DNA of 64,000 nt from Hyphomicrobiales bacterium (lineage in GTDB: Bacteria; Pseudomonadota; Alphaproteobacteria; Rhizobiales; Rhizobiaceae). The notes below the pieces were generated by a model. That model searched no databases. It was not told where the DNA came from and saw only the letters and a list, made by a program, of their open reading frames with translations. Numbering within the stretch: the stretch's first letter is position 1; the number at the start of each line of letters is the position of its first letter. The position numbers and the translations under genes were made by a program. Of the stretch, positions 26,965 to 34,648 are shown piece after piece. The stretch lies in assembly GCA_900471925.1 (NCBI GenBank), contig UCGV01000019.1, forward strand, positions 62,001 through 126,000, read 5' to 3'.

Positions 26965-26975
26965 AATCCCACATT
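26965..26975 (-). promoter_or_regulatory. AATGTGGGATT motif upstream of class II aldolase copy 2
   Basis: Minus-strand copy of the motif at 23531-23541, here preceded by GTCGTAT and lying 25 bases before the start codon. If a true operator this close to the start, it would suit a repressor. Confidence 0.35.
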
Positions 26976-27008
26976 ATACGACTTTTTATCTTCCGCAAGC
27001 GGCCCGCG

Positions 27009-27326
27009 TCAGACTTCGATCAGCACGTCGTTGTTTTCAACGATCACCCGATAGGTCTTTACGGGGATCATGCAGGGCGGAGCGACGACTTCGCCGGTGC
27101 GAACATCGAACTGGCCGTTGTGAAAGTCGCATTCGACATTATGGCCGTCGAGATAGCCTTCCGACAGGGAGCCGGGACCGTGCGTACAGAGGTCGTCGGT
27201 CACGTAGAACGTGCCGTTCACGTTGAATACGGCGAGCGTGAGATCGCCTTCCTCCACGCGGATCGCGCTATCCCAATCCACATCATCGGTCGAGCACAGC
27301 CTGATCCGAGAACCCACTTCCGTCAT
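27009..27326 (-). CDS. Rieske [2Fe-2S] ferredoxin
   Basis: 105 aa electron carrier. Rieske ligands C47-x-H49 (DLCTHG) and C66-x2-H69 (ECDFHNG) are in place with normal spacing, as is the Pro-containing loop near the end (PPCMIPVKTY). Start ATG 27326 has GGGAGGAAA upstream. It is divergently transcribed from the oxygenase alpha subunit and probably passes electrons to it or to a second oxygenase. The promoter region between them holds operator A (27406-27430). Confidence 0.93.
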   Translation of the reverse strand: MTEVGSRIRLCSTDDVDWDSAIRVEEGDLTLAVFNVNGTFYVTDDLCTHGPGSLSEGYLDGHNVECDFHNGQFDVRTGEVVAPPCMIPVKTYRVIVENNDVLIEV

Positions 27327-27405
27327 TGAATTTCCTCCCACGGTTGGCCGGCGTTGCCTTGCCGGCGCTTGACTAGCCTGCTGTCAGCATGTAGCTTGTT
27401 AAAAC

Positions 27406-27430
27406 GAAACGACGTTCTGCATAAAGGAAC
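27406..27430 (+). promoter_or_regulatory. Operator A: three half-sites between ferredoxin and oxygenase genes
   Basis: Half-sites GAAAC (27406), GTTCT (27414) and GGAAC (27426): start-to-start spacing 8 then 12. The same spacing and similar bases occur at 49869-49893 (22 of 28 bases identical over the region) and, on the minus strand, at 40671-40695. Three half-sites with one inverted pair and one direct repeat resemble PcaU/PobR-type IclR sites. Probable binder: IclR 2 (29417-30283). Located 117 bases before the oxygenase start. Confidence 0.65.
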
Positions 27431-27546
27431 ACGTGATATAAATACTCGATCCGGCGTGAAGGTCAACCGCAAATCCGATCGGCCGGAGGAAACTAGGGTG
27501 ACACGGCATTGCGGCCGGTCACGGACGAACTCGAGGAGGAGTTGTC

Positions 27547-28833
27547 ATGCTCAGGAAAGAACAGAACGACCTGCTGACTCAGACCGACATCGGTACGCCG
27601 ATGGGTGAGATGTTCCGCTGTTATTGGATCCCGGCTCTGCTGGCCGAAGAGCTGCCGGACAATGACTGCGCACCGGTTCGTATCAAGCTGCTCGGCGAGC
27701 GTCTGCTGGCTTTCCGGGATAGCGAAGGGCGTTACGGCCTGATCGACGAGTTCTGCGCGCATCGCGGCGTCTCGCTCTGGTTCGGCCGCAATGAGCAGGG
27801 TGGCCTGCGCTGCCCTTACCACGGCTGGAAGTACGACCATACCGGCCAGTGCATCGAAGTCCCCTCCGAGCCGGCCGAAAGCGGTTATTGCGGCAAGATC
27901 AAGTTGAAGTCCTACCCGCTGATCAAGATCGGCGACATCCTGTGGACCTATATGGGGCCGGCAGACAAGCAGCCTCCGCATCCGGAATGGGAATTCGCTC
28001 TGGTGCCGGCGGAGCAGACCTTCACCTCCAAGCGCTGGCAGGAATGCAACTGGCTTCAGGCCATGGAAGGCGGCATCGATTCGAGCCACGTTTCCTGGCT
28101 CCACAGCGGCAGCCTGAATTCCGACCCGCTGTTCAAGGGCGCTCGCGGCAACAAGTACAATATGTCGGATGCCAGGCCCTTCTTCGAAGTCACCGACATG
28201 GCTGGCGGCCTCTACATCGGCGCACGCCGTAATGCCGAAGAGGGCCATTATTACTGGCGCATCACGCCTTGGGTCATGCCGTCCTTCACGATGGTTCCGC
28301 CGCGTGGCGATCACCCGGTTCACGGCCATTTCTGGATCCCGATCGACGACGAAAACTGCTGGGCCTGGAGCTTCGACTATCATCCGGTTCGCGCGCTGAC
28401 GACCGAAGAGCGTCAGGCGATGAAGGATGGCAAGGGCATTCACGTCGCCTACGTTCCTGGTACCTATCGGCCGGCGGCCAACAAGGACAACGACTATCTG
28501 ATGGACCGTGAAGCCCAGCGTAAGGGCACCACCTATTCCGGCGTCGAAGGCATCGCCATGCAGGATGCGTCGCTGCAGGAAAGCATGGGTCCGATTGTCG
28601 ATCGCAGCAAGGAAAACCTGGTTTCGACCGACAACGGTATCATCATGGCACGCCACCGGCTGATGCGGGCTGCCCGCGCGCTGAAGGACAAGGGCATCAC
28701 GCCGCCCGGCGTCGATCCTGTGCATCATCGCGTGCGCTCGGCTGCCATCGTGCTGCCGGCGGACAAGGCTTACACCGATATCGCCGATGAAGCGCTGACC
28801 GTCATTGCCGGCAAGGCACAGACCAGCGTCTGA
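27547..28833 (+). CDS. Rieske oxygenase large subunit (phthalate 4,5-dioxygenase/VanA-like)
   Basis: 428 aa. Rieske centre C70-x-H72 (EFCAHRG) and C89-x2-H92 (CPYHGWK); mononuclear iron ligands H181 and H186 in DSSHVSWLHS, with D178 bridging subunits. The sequence resembles the phthalate 4,5-dioxygenase/vanillate demethylase group, which acts on carboxylated aromatics as homotrimers without a beta subunit; none is seen here. It heads an operon with a 174-aa unknown, IclR 2, reductase and LysR 1. Start ATG 27547 follows GAGGAGTTGTC. It would dihydroxylate or demethylate the aromatic acid entering the pathway; exact substrate unknown. Confidence 0.93.
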   Translation: MLRKEQNDLLTQTDIGTPMGEMFRCYWIPALLAEELPDNDCAPVRIKLLGERLLAFRDSEGRYGLIDEFCAHRGVSLWFGRNEQGGLRCPYHGWKYDHTGQCIEVPSEPAESGYCGKIKLKSYPLIKIGDILWTYMGPADKQPPHPEWEFALVPAEQTFTSKRWQECNWLQAMEGGIDSSHVSWLHSGSLNSDPLFKGARGNKYNMSDARPFFEVTDMAGGLYIGARRNAEEGHYYWRITPWVMPSFTMVPPRGDHPVHGHFWIPIDDENCWAWSFDYHPVRALTTEERQAMKDGKGIHVAYVPGTYRPAANKDNDYLMDREAQRKGTTYSGVEGIAMQDASLQESMGPIVDRSKENLVSTDNGIIMARHRLMRAARALKDKGITPPGVDPVHHRVRSAAIVLPADKAYTDIADEALTVIAGKAQTSV

Positions 28834-28848
28834 TAAGGAGCGCCCGTC

Positions 28849-29373
28849 ATGTTACTGGGATTGAGCGAAAGTGCTCGCGCAACAACTGCGGAAGAGGCGC
28901 GATTCCGGATCAACTATCCGAATTCGCGCCCGCGAAAGTCGCGCATCATTGCCCTCGACAAGAGCGCCGAGGGCACGCTGGAACGGCTGGCAGCCGGCTA
29001 TGCCGGAGGTCACGCGCATTTCCTGCGTTATATCGAAGCCAAGCCGGCATCCGATAGCTTGAAGATGCTGCCCGTCGATGCGGTGCTAGAGGATCTCTCC
29101 GGCAAGCGCACTGCGCTGGTGGACGAAATCGCCGATGCCGATGTCATCGTCATGCTGACGACGGCCGGCAGTTCGGCGGACGCGGCGGAAGTCATCGGCA
29201 ATGCGTGCTTCGTCCGCAGCAAGATGACGACGGGCCTGGTCGTGAGTTCGGCTGATATTGCCGCGCTCGATCTCGCTCGGACGCTGACGGCGATGCGGCC
29301 CTTTGCAGCGATGCTTGTCGTCTCCAATGGGGATGAATATGTCGCTGAGATGCTGAGCGCGCTCAGGGTCTGA
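28849..29373 (+). CDS. Conserved hypothetical protein, 174 aa, between oxygenase and IclR
   Basis: Not recognised. It begins MLLGLSESARATTAEEARFRI and has a Rossmann-like alternation of strands and helices in the second half (DADVIVMLTTAGSSADAAEVIG, KMTTGLVVSS, FAAMLVVSNGDEYVAEMLSALRV). There are no metal-ligand clusters and no signal peptide. 15 bases after the oxygenase stop with AAGGAG upstream, so it belongs to the oxygenase operon. It may be an accessory factor of the oxygenase or a small-molecule-binding protein, but nothing in the sequence proves either. Confidence 0.75.
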   Translation: MLLGLSESARATTAEEARFRINYPNSRPRKSRIIALDKSAEGTLERLAAGYAGGHAHFLRYIEAKPASDSLKMLPVDAVLEDLSGKRTALVDEIADADVIVMLTTAGSSADAAEVIGNACFVRSKMTTGLVVSSADIAALDLARTLTAMRPFAAMLVVSNGDEYVAEMLSALRV

Positions 29374-29416
29374 GAATGCTTCAGGGCGTGGCGTGAGTAT
29401 TTGCAGGAGCTGTGTT

Positions 29417-30283
29417 ATGGACGATCCTTTACTCCTTGCAAAACGACGGAAAACGCACGCCATGAATGCATCTGTGAAGGAAACGGCACGCACGAAAAAG
29501 ACCCCTGCCAAGCGCAACCGCTTGTCTTCGGTTACGACGGCCATTCGTCTTCTGAAAGCATTTTCGGAAGACGAGGTGGAAATCGGCGTCAGCGCGCTGG
29601 CCCAGAAGCTTAAGGTGGCGAAGAGCACGGTACACCGGCTTGCCGTCACTCTGGTTGCCGAAGGGCTGCTCGAGCAGAACCCCGAGACCGAGCGTTATCG
29701 CCTCGGTGTCGGCCTGTTCGGGCTCGGTACGCTGGTGCGTCGCCGCATGAACCTGTCGAACGAGGCGCGTCCATACCTGTTCGACCTTCGCAAGCATACG
29801 GGCGAGACGATCATCCTCGGTATCCCGACGGATACCGAAGTGATGCATGTCTATGACCTCGAAAGCCCGCAGGCCGTCGGCATCAAGTCGGACCTCGGTG
29901 CCCGCAGGCCAGCCCATTGCTCGGCGGTCGGTCGCGCGATTTTCGCTTTCGCACCCGAGGAGATGATCGAGCGCCTGTTAGCCGGACCGCTCGCGCGCCG
30001 CACCTCGCATACGATTACCGATCCCGCGCGGTTGCGCGAGATCTTCGCGGAAGTTCGCCAGCGCGGCTTTGCGATAGAGGATGAAGAAAGCGAGCCGGGC
30101 ATTCGGGCGATTGCCGCCCCGGTCCGCGATTCCACCGGGGCCGTCGTTGGCGCCGTCGGCGTTGCCGGGCCGTCGCTGCGGCTCTCGCTCGAAGCCATAG
30201 AGAATTTCGCGCCGCCACTGCTGGAGACGGTGGCAACGATATCGTCCCGTCTCGGCCATGGAGCGGGTTACAGACAAAGATGA
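29417..30283 (+). CDS. IclR family transcriptional regulator 2 (probable regulator of the aromatic regulon)
   Basis: 288 aa. A basic N-terminal tail (ARTKKTPAKRNRLSS), winged helix-turn-helix (VSALAQKLKVAKSTVHRLAVTLVAEGLL) and a full IclR ligand domain (ARRPAHCSAVGRAIFAF, GIRAIAAPVRDSTGAVVGAVGVAG). Start ATG 29417 has AGGAG seven bases upstream; the ATG at 29462 is a shorter alternative. Encoded inside the oxygenase operon, 13 bases before the reductase, it is the best candidate for binding operators A, B and C, which have the three-half-site form known for IclR activators of aromatic pathways. Confidence 0.93.
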   Translation: MDDPLLLAKRRKTHAMNASVKETARTKKTPAKRNRLSSVTTAIRLLKAFSEDEVEIGVSALAQKLKVAKSTVHRLAVTLVAEGLLEQNPETERYRLGVGLFGLGTLVRRRMNLSNEARPYLFDLRKHTGETIILGIPTDTEVMHVYDLESPQAVGIKSDLGARRPAHCSAVGRAIFAFAPEEMIERLLAGPLARRTSHTITDPARLREIFAEVRQRGFAIEDEESEPGIRAIAAPVRDSTGAVVGAVGVAGPSLRLSLEAIENFAPPLLETVATISSRLGHGAGYRQR

Positions 30284-30296
30284 AAGGGAGGAACGC

Positions 30297-31307
30297 ATGA
30301 CCGTGATGACATTGAGCGGGACCGATACGAAATGGTCCTGTGCCGACGGAGACACGATCATGCGATCGGCCATTCGCGCCGGTCTCGGTTTTCCCTACGA
30401 GTGCAACGTCGGCTCTTGCGGCAACTGCCGTTTCGATCTTCTCGAAGGCGAGATCGAGGAGCTGCGTCCCGATGCGCCGGGCCTGAGCGACCGTGATCGC
30501 CAGCGTGGCCGCCGGCTTGGCTGCCAGGCTCGCCCGCTGACGGACTGTCTCGTCAAGCTGCGGTTGATGCCGCAATACGTCAGCGATCATACGCCGGTGC
30601 GCCAGGAAGCAGAGCTGACAGGCGTTACCGACATTACCCACGACATCCGAGAATTCCGCTTCCGCCTCGATACCCCGGTGGCATTCCTGTCCGGTCAGTA
30701 TGCATTGCTGACCCTTCCCCGTGTCGAAGGCAGTCGCGCCTATTCCATGGCCAACCGCGGAGACCAGTCGCAGGAATGGCACTTTCAGGTACGGCGTGTG
30801 CCCAACGGCTCAGCCACCTCGACACTTTTCGACAAGCTCAAGACCGGCGATCGTATCGGCATCGACGGCCCGTATGGAATGGCCTATCTGCGCGAGGATT
30901 CGCCGCGCGACATCATCTGCCTAGCCGGCGGTTCCGGCTTGTCGCCGATGATCTCGGTCACACGCGCTGCCTCTGTTTCGCCAATCTTGGCCGGGCGGCG
31001 GATAGACTTCATCTATGGGGGCAGGGAAGCGCGCGATATTTGCGGCCGCGAGATGCTGGAAGAGCTTCCGGGCTTCGGCAGCACGCTGCACTATCACCCT
31101 GTCGTTTCCGGCATGCCTGCCGAAGATGACGGCTGGGACGGCTATCGCGGTTTTGTTCACGAGATTGCGGCCAAGCTCTTTGCGGAGCGGCTGCCGGAAT
31201 GTGAGATTTATTTCGCCGGTCCGCCGATGATGGGGCAGGCCATCCAGAAAATGCTGATCGACCTTGGCGTGCCGCAGGGTCAGGTCCATTTCGACCAGTT
31301 CTACTGA
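30297..31307 (+). CDS. Oxygenase reductase: plant-type [2Fe-2S] ferredoxin + FAD + NAD domains
   Basis: 336 aa, BenC/XylZ-type order. The [2Fe-2S] ligands are C36, C41, C44 (CNVGSCGNC) and C76 (RLGCQARP). The FAD domain has RAYSMAN (the RxYS motif) at about 165; the NAD domain has AGGSGLSPM and the terminal YFAGPPMM ... VHFDQFY. It takes electrons from NADH to the oxygenase at 27547, directly or through the Rieske ferredoxin. ATG 30297 is preceded by GGGAGG; the longer frame from 30258 overlaps IclR 2 and is less likely. One base separates its stop from LysR 1. Confidence 0.94.
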   Translation: MTVMTLSGTDTKWSCADGDTIMRSAIRAGLGFPYECNVGSCGNCRFDLLEGEIEELRPDAPGLSDRDRQRGRRLGCQARPLTDCLVKLRLMPQYVSDHTPVRQEAELTGVTDITHDIREFRFRLDTPVAFLSGQYALLTLPRVEGSRAYSMANRGDQSQEWHFQVRRVPNGSATSTLFDKLKTGDRIGIDGPYGMAYLREDSPRDIICLAGGSGLSPMISVTRAASVSPILAGRRIDFIYGGREARDICGREMLEELPGFGSTLHYHPVVSGMPAEDDGWDGYRGFVHEIAAKLFAERLPECEIYFAGPPMMGQAIQKMLIDLGVPQGQVHFDQFY

Positions 31308-31308
31308 C

Positions 31309-32241
31309 ATGAAACTTCGCCAGCTCGCATATTTCGTCAAGGTGGTCGAAGTCGGCAACATCACGCGCGCCGCCGAGCAGTTGAACCTTGCCCAGACCGC
31401 CCTTGGCATCCAGATCCGCAATCTCGAGGATTCGCTGCAGATCCAGTTGCTTGACCGTCATTCACGTGGCGTCAGCGCCACGCCTGCCGGCATGCTGCTC
31501 TATGAGCGGGCGCTGGAAATTCTTCAGCGCATCGAGGAGACGCGACGCGATCTCATCTCGCTCGGCGGCGAACGTGTCCGCGTGCGGCTCGGTGCGACCC
31601 CAAGCATCCTCAAACTGATCGGGACCGATCTTCTCGTGGCTGCCAACGAGCAGCTTCCGGGTATTGCGCTGCATGTCGTCGAAGAGTTGAGCTTCGTGCT
31701 GACCGACGCGCTGGAACGCGGCGAACTCGACTACGTGCTCGCCTACGATATCGAGGACAGTCCGGGCCTTCGGCGCATTGCGCTGATGGAAGAGGATCTG
31801 CTGCTGATTTCGGCGCCGGATGGCACGTCGGAAGAGGCCGACGTCTCTTTCCGGCATGCGGTTGCGGGCGACCTGGCGCTCGTTTCCAACCGCGACATCA
31901 TCTGGCGGCGCGTACATGAGACGGCCTCGCGGCTCTCCGTCGATGTCAAGATCACCTATCAGGTACAGTCCATGGAGGCGATCAAGGCGCTCATCCTGCA
32001 TGGCGTCGCGCAAAGCATCATGCCCTACGGCATCGTCTCGGAAGAAATCCGTTCCGGCGAGCTGGTTGCTCGGCGCATCGAGCGGCCGGACGTGAAGCTG
32101 ACGCTCTTTCTTGCCCACGCGTCGCACAAGGGACTGGCGGACGAGCGCCTCTTCCATTCCTTCATCTACAATATGGTGGATCGACTGGCGGCCGCGATCG
32201 GTCCCTATGCGCACCCGATCGATCGCGTCATCGAGGACTGA
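31309..32241 (+). CDS. LysR family transcriptional regulator 1
   Basis: 310 aa. The N-terminal helix-turn-helix is classic (MKLRQLAYFVKVVEVGNITRAAEQLNLAQTALGIQI), followed by a coinducer-binding domain. It is closest in feel to the CatM/CbnR/Nac-like group that respond to aromatic pathway intermediates. Start ATG one base after the reductase stop, so it is the last gene of the oxygenase operon. Its target is probably the next unit (decarboxylase-like paralogue 2) or the operon itself. A loose repeat (AAGC...ATTTTCTT at 32243 and 32366) lies in the spacer that follows. Confidence 0.93.
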   Translation: MKLRQLAYFVKVVEVGNITRAAEQLNLAQTALGIQIRNLEDSLQIQLLDRHSRGVSATPAGMLLYERALEILQRIEETRRDLISLGGERVRVRLGATPSILKLIGTDLLVAANEQLPGIALHVVEELSFVLTDALERGELDYVLAYDIEDSPGLRRIALMEEDLLLISAPDGTSEEADVSFRHAVAGDLALVSNRDIIWRRVHETASRLSVDVKITYQVQSMEAIKALILHGVAQSIMPYGIVSEEIRSGELVARRIERPDVKLTLFLAHASHKGLADERLFHSFIYNMVDRLAAAIGPYAHPIDRVIED

Positions 32242-32439
32242 CAAGCGATTTTCTTATGAGCTGGACAATATGATTTATCTTGGACATTTGCCCGAGCGCG
32301 CCCGATGATCCTCCAGTAATATTCAGGGCTGTAAGCCGGACTTTATGTACGGCTAAAGAGTGCGGAAGCTGATTTTCTTTTGGAGTCAGTCGCTTGGTGG
32401 GAGGTTACCAAGTTCCGTCTCAGGCCCGGCTGTTGGGGA

Positions 32440-33438
32440 GTGAGAATTCTGACATCGTCGCTTCGTTTGTCCTTCGGTTGCTGGAATTATGACCGTACGC
32501 GCGCCCTGATGGATCGCACGGTCGTGCCGGATGGTATTGATCTCGTCTATTTGAACATGCCGGTGGAAGAGACGTTCTTCCGCATGCTGCGCCACAAAGA
32601 ATTCGATATCGCCGAGATGTCGCTGTCCTCCTACGTGATGTCCCACTTCACCGAGGAACAGCCCTTCGTCGCGATACCGGTTTTTCCATCCCGTTATTTC
32701 CGGCATTCCTCGATTTACGTGAATGCCGATGCCGGCATTCGCCAGCCGTCGGATCTTGCCGGCAAGCGTGTCGGCAGCCCGGAATATCAGATGACGGCTC
32801 CGGTCTGGATCCGCGGCATCCTGTCGGACGAATACGGCGTCGGCGTCGATGGTGTGACCCATTACACAGGCGGCGAAGAGCAGCCGAACAGGCCGGAAAA
32901 ACTGCCGCTCGATCTGCCGCCCTATATCCGCGTCAATCGCATCGGACCGCAGCAGACGCTGTCGGCGATGATCAGGGAGGGGGAGATCGATGCTCTGTTT
33001 ACGGCGCGCAAGCCTTCTTCCTACGACGGATGCCATGTGAAGCGCCTCTTCGAGGACTTTGTCGAAGTCGAGCGTGCCTATTTCCGCAAGACCGAGATCT
33101 TCCCTATCATGCACACGATCGTCATCCGTCGGGAAATCTACGAGAGGCATCGCTGGATTGCTCAATCTCTCTACAAGGCATTTGCCGAGGCCCAGGCCCG
33201 GATCTACCGAGATCTGGAGGAGACGGCAGCGCTGAAGGTGATGCTTCCCTGGCTGAACGCTCATGTCGAGGAAGCCCGCCGTATCATGGGAGACGATTAC
33301 TGGAGCTACGGTTTCAAACAGAACCGCCAGACGCTCGATACGTTCCTGCGGTATTCCTTTGAACAGGGCCTGTCGAAATGGCGGCTGCAGCCGGAGGACA
33401 TCTTCGTGCCGGAGACGATGGAGAATTTCGTGATCTGA
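32440..33438 (+). CDS. 4,5-dihydroxyphthalate decarboxylase-like protein, paralogue 2
   Basis: 332 aa. Shares with paralogue 1 the segments LRLSFGCWNYDRTRAL, FDIAEMSLSSYVM, IPVFPSRYFRHSSIYV, DLAGKRVGSPEY, GEIDALFTARKP and FPIMHTIVIRREI, so the two are clear relatives. The start is uncertain: GTG 32440 aligns with the start of paralogue 1, but its GGGGA lies directly against it; no ATG is available upstream. Free-standing gene after LysR 1 with a 198-base spacer, and no signal peptide. Enzyme for a related phthalate-type acid, or a substrate-binding-fold protein with another role; copy 1 and 2 are more alike than either is to copy 3. Confidence 0.78.
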   Translation: MRILTSSLRLSFGCWNYDRTRALMDRTVVPDGIDLVYLNMPVEETFFRMLRHKEFDIAEMSLSSYVMSHFTEEQPFVAIPVFPSRYFRHSSIYVNADAGIRQPSDLAGKRVGSPEYQMTAPVWIRGILSDEYGVGVDGVTHYTGGEEQPNRPEKLPLDLPPYIRVNRIGPQQTLSAMIREGEIDALFTARKPSSYDGCHVKRLFEDFVEVERAYFRKTEIFPIMHTIVIRREIYERHRWIAQSLYKAFAEAQARIYRDLEETAALKVMLPWLNAHVEEARRIMGDDYWSYGFKQNRQTLDTFLRYSFEQGLSKWRLQPEDIFVPETMENFVI

Positions 33439-33574
33439 GGCACCTAGTCACCTGCCGTCCCTGCAAGGACCGGGGCCGCTATGCGGTGCCCGTATATCAG
33501 CATTGAAACATGGGCTCTTTCCGCAATTGCGCCGGCAGGTTATATGCAGCGCACAATAGACGCGGAGATGAGAG

Positions 33575-33778
33575 ATGACGACGATTGCCTACCGGAATAT
33601 GCCTCGCACGGACTGGGTCCGCAGTGCATTCGGAGGTTTCTTCGACACGATGAGCCTCGTCGGCGCCGCGCATGAATGCTCGATGGCGCGCAGGGAGCGC
33701 CGCGTTCCCAACACTGCAGCTCTTCATACGCTCGGTATCGATGAGACGGCTTTCAAGCGGACCTACAAGCATCGCTAA
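33575..33778 (+). CDS. Small hypothetical protein, 67 aa
   Basis: Unrecognised. Sequence begins MTTIAYRNMPRTDWVR, has FGGFFDTMSLVGAAHECSM in the middle, then a basic segment (ARRERRVPNTAAL) and ends FKRTYKHR. A clear GGAGATGAGAG lies before the ATG and a strong terminator follows, so expression is likely. No known domain; one Cys, no membrane span. Confidence 0.65.
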   Translation: MTTIAYRNMPRTDWVRSAFGGFFDTMSLVGAAHECSMARRERRVPNTAALHTLGIDETAFKRTYKHR

Positions 33779-33796
33779 TTCAAGAATTCAAGCATG

Positions 33797-33834
33797 AAAA
33801 AAGGGCGGCAATCCATTGGATTGCCGCCCTTTTT
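33797..33834. terminator. Bidirectional Rho-independent terminator
   Basis: Stem GGGCGGCAATCC / GGATTGCCGCCC (33803-33814 and 33818-33829), three-base loop, flanked by AAAAAA before and TTTTT after, so it works on both strands. It separates the 67-aa gene from the convergent HupE/UreJ gene. Confidence 0.92.
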
Positions 33835-33848
33835 GTTTACTTGATAAG

Positions 33849-34448
33849 TTAGATGAGGCCAGCGAGAAGGCCGACGCCGGCGATCGTGGCGATGCCGCCG
33901 GCAACGCGGGTGGCCAGGAAGCCGGAGCGTTCGCCGCCGCGGCCGATTGCAAAGCCGAGAGCGAGACCTGCAATGTGCAGCATGGCCGTCGCGGTCATGA
34001 AGCCGAGAGCATAGGCAAGGCCGGCCGCATTTTCCGGCATCTCAGAACCGTGTGCATGGCCGTGGAAGATCGCGAAGAAGCCGACGAGCGCCATGGCGGC
34101 GGCAACCGGAGCCTTGATGTTGAGCGCAACGACGGAGCCGAGAACGACGACCGAGAGCGCAATGCCGAGTTCGACGAACGGCAGGTTTACGCCGGCCATG
34201 CCGAGCGCGCCGCCTACAGCCATGACGAGGACGAAAGTTGCCGGAAGCAGCCAGGTGGCGCGGCCGCCGATCTGGAAGGCAAGAACGCCGACCATGACCA
34301 TCGCCAGGATGTGATCGAGGCCAGTCATCGGATGAGCAAAGCCATGGCTGAGGCCGGCAGCTTCACCAATCGCCGGGTGGGCATAGGCGGCGGCCGGTGC
34401 GGCTGCTGCAATAAGGGCCACGAGCCCGCGTGTCAGTGATCTTTTCAT
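33849..34448 (-). CDS. HupE/UreJ family metal (nickel/cobalt) permease
   Basis: 199 aa membrane protein. Signal-like N-terminus (LVALIAAAAPAAAYAHPAIG), then the family motif HPMTGLDHILAMV, and HGHAHGSE further on, in a total of about six hydrophobic spans. HupE/UreJ proteins import Ni2+ or Co2+ for hydrogenase or urease, but neither enzyme is in this window. Start ATG 34448 has AGGAGGAAA upstream. In this location it might supply metal to a metalloenzyme of the aromatic region such as the cupins; inference. Divergent from LysR 2. Confidence 0.85.
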   Translation of the reverse strand: MKRSLTRGLVALIAAAAPAAAYAHPAIGEAAGLSHGFAHPMTGLDHILAMVMVGVLAFQIGGRATWLLPATFVLVMAVGGALGMAGVNLPFVELGIALSVVVLGSVVALNIKAPVAAAMALVGFFAIFHGHAHGSEMPENAAGLAYALGFMTATAMLHIAGLALGFAIGRGGERSGFLATRVAGGIATIAGVGLLAGLI

Positions 34449-34648
34449 TCCATTTTCCTCCTGGTTCTGCCGAGCCGCTTCATGTTCGGATAGGGCAAGT
34501 CGTCGATATCGTGGCTGTTTTTGCCGGGGGCGCATCGCGCGCGGGCGGGGGAACAACCGCCTCCATATTCGCGAGCCTAGGCCTCTAAACGGGCAAAGTA
34601 AATTTTAATCTCTTTACAACGGAATTAAGTTTTTTTATCGTAACTCCC

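Noticed and set aside
32243..32381. AAGC...ATTTTCTT direct repeat around the LysR 1 / decarboxylase 2 spacer
   Set aside because: Only loosely similar and AT-rich; could be chance, so not listed as a regulatory site.
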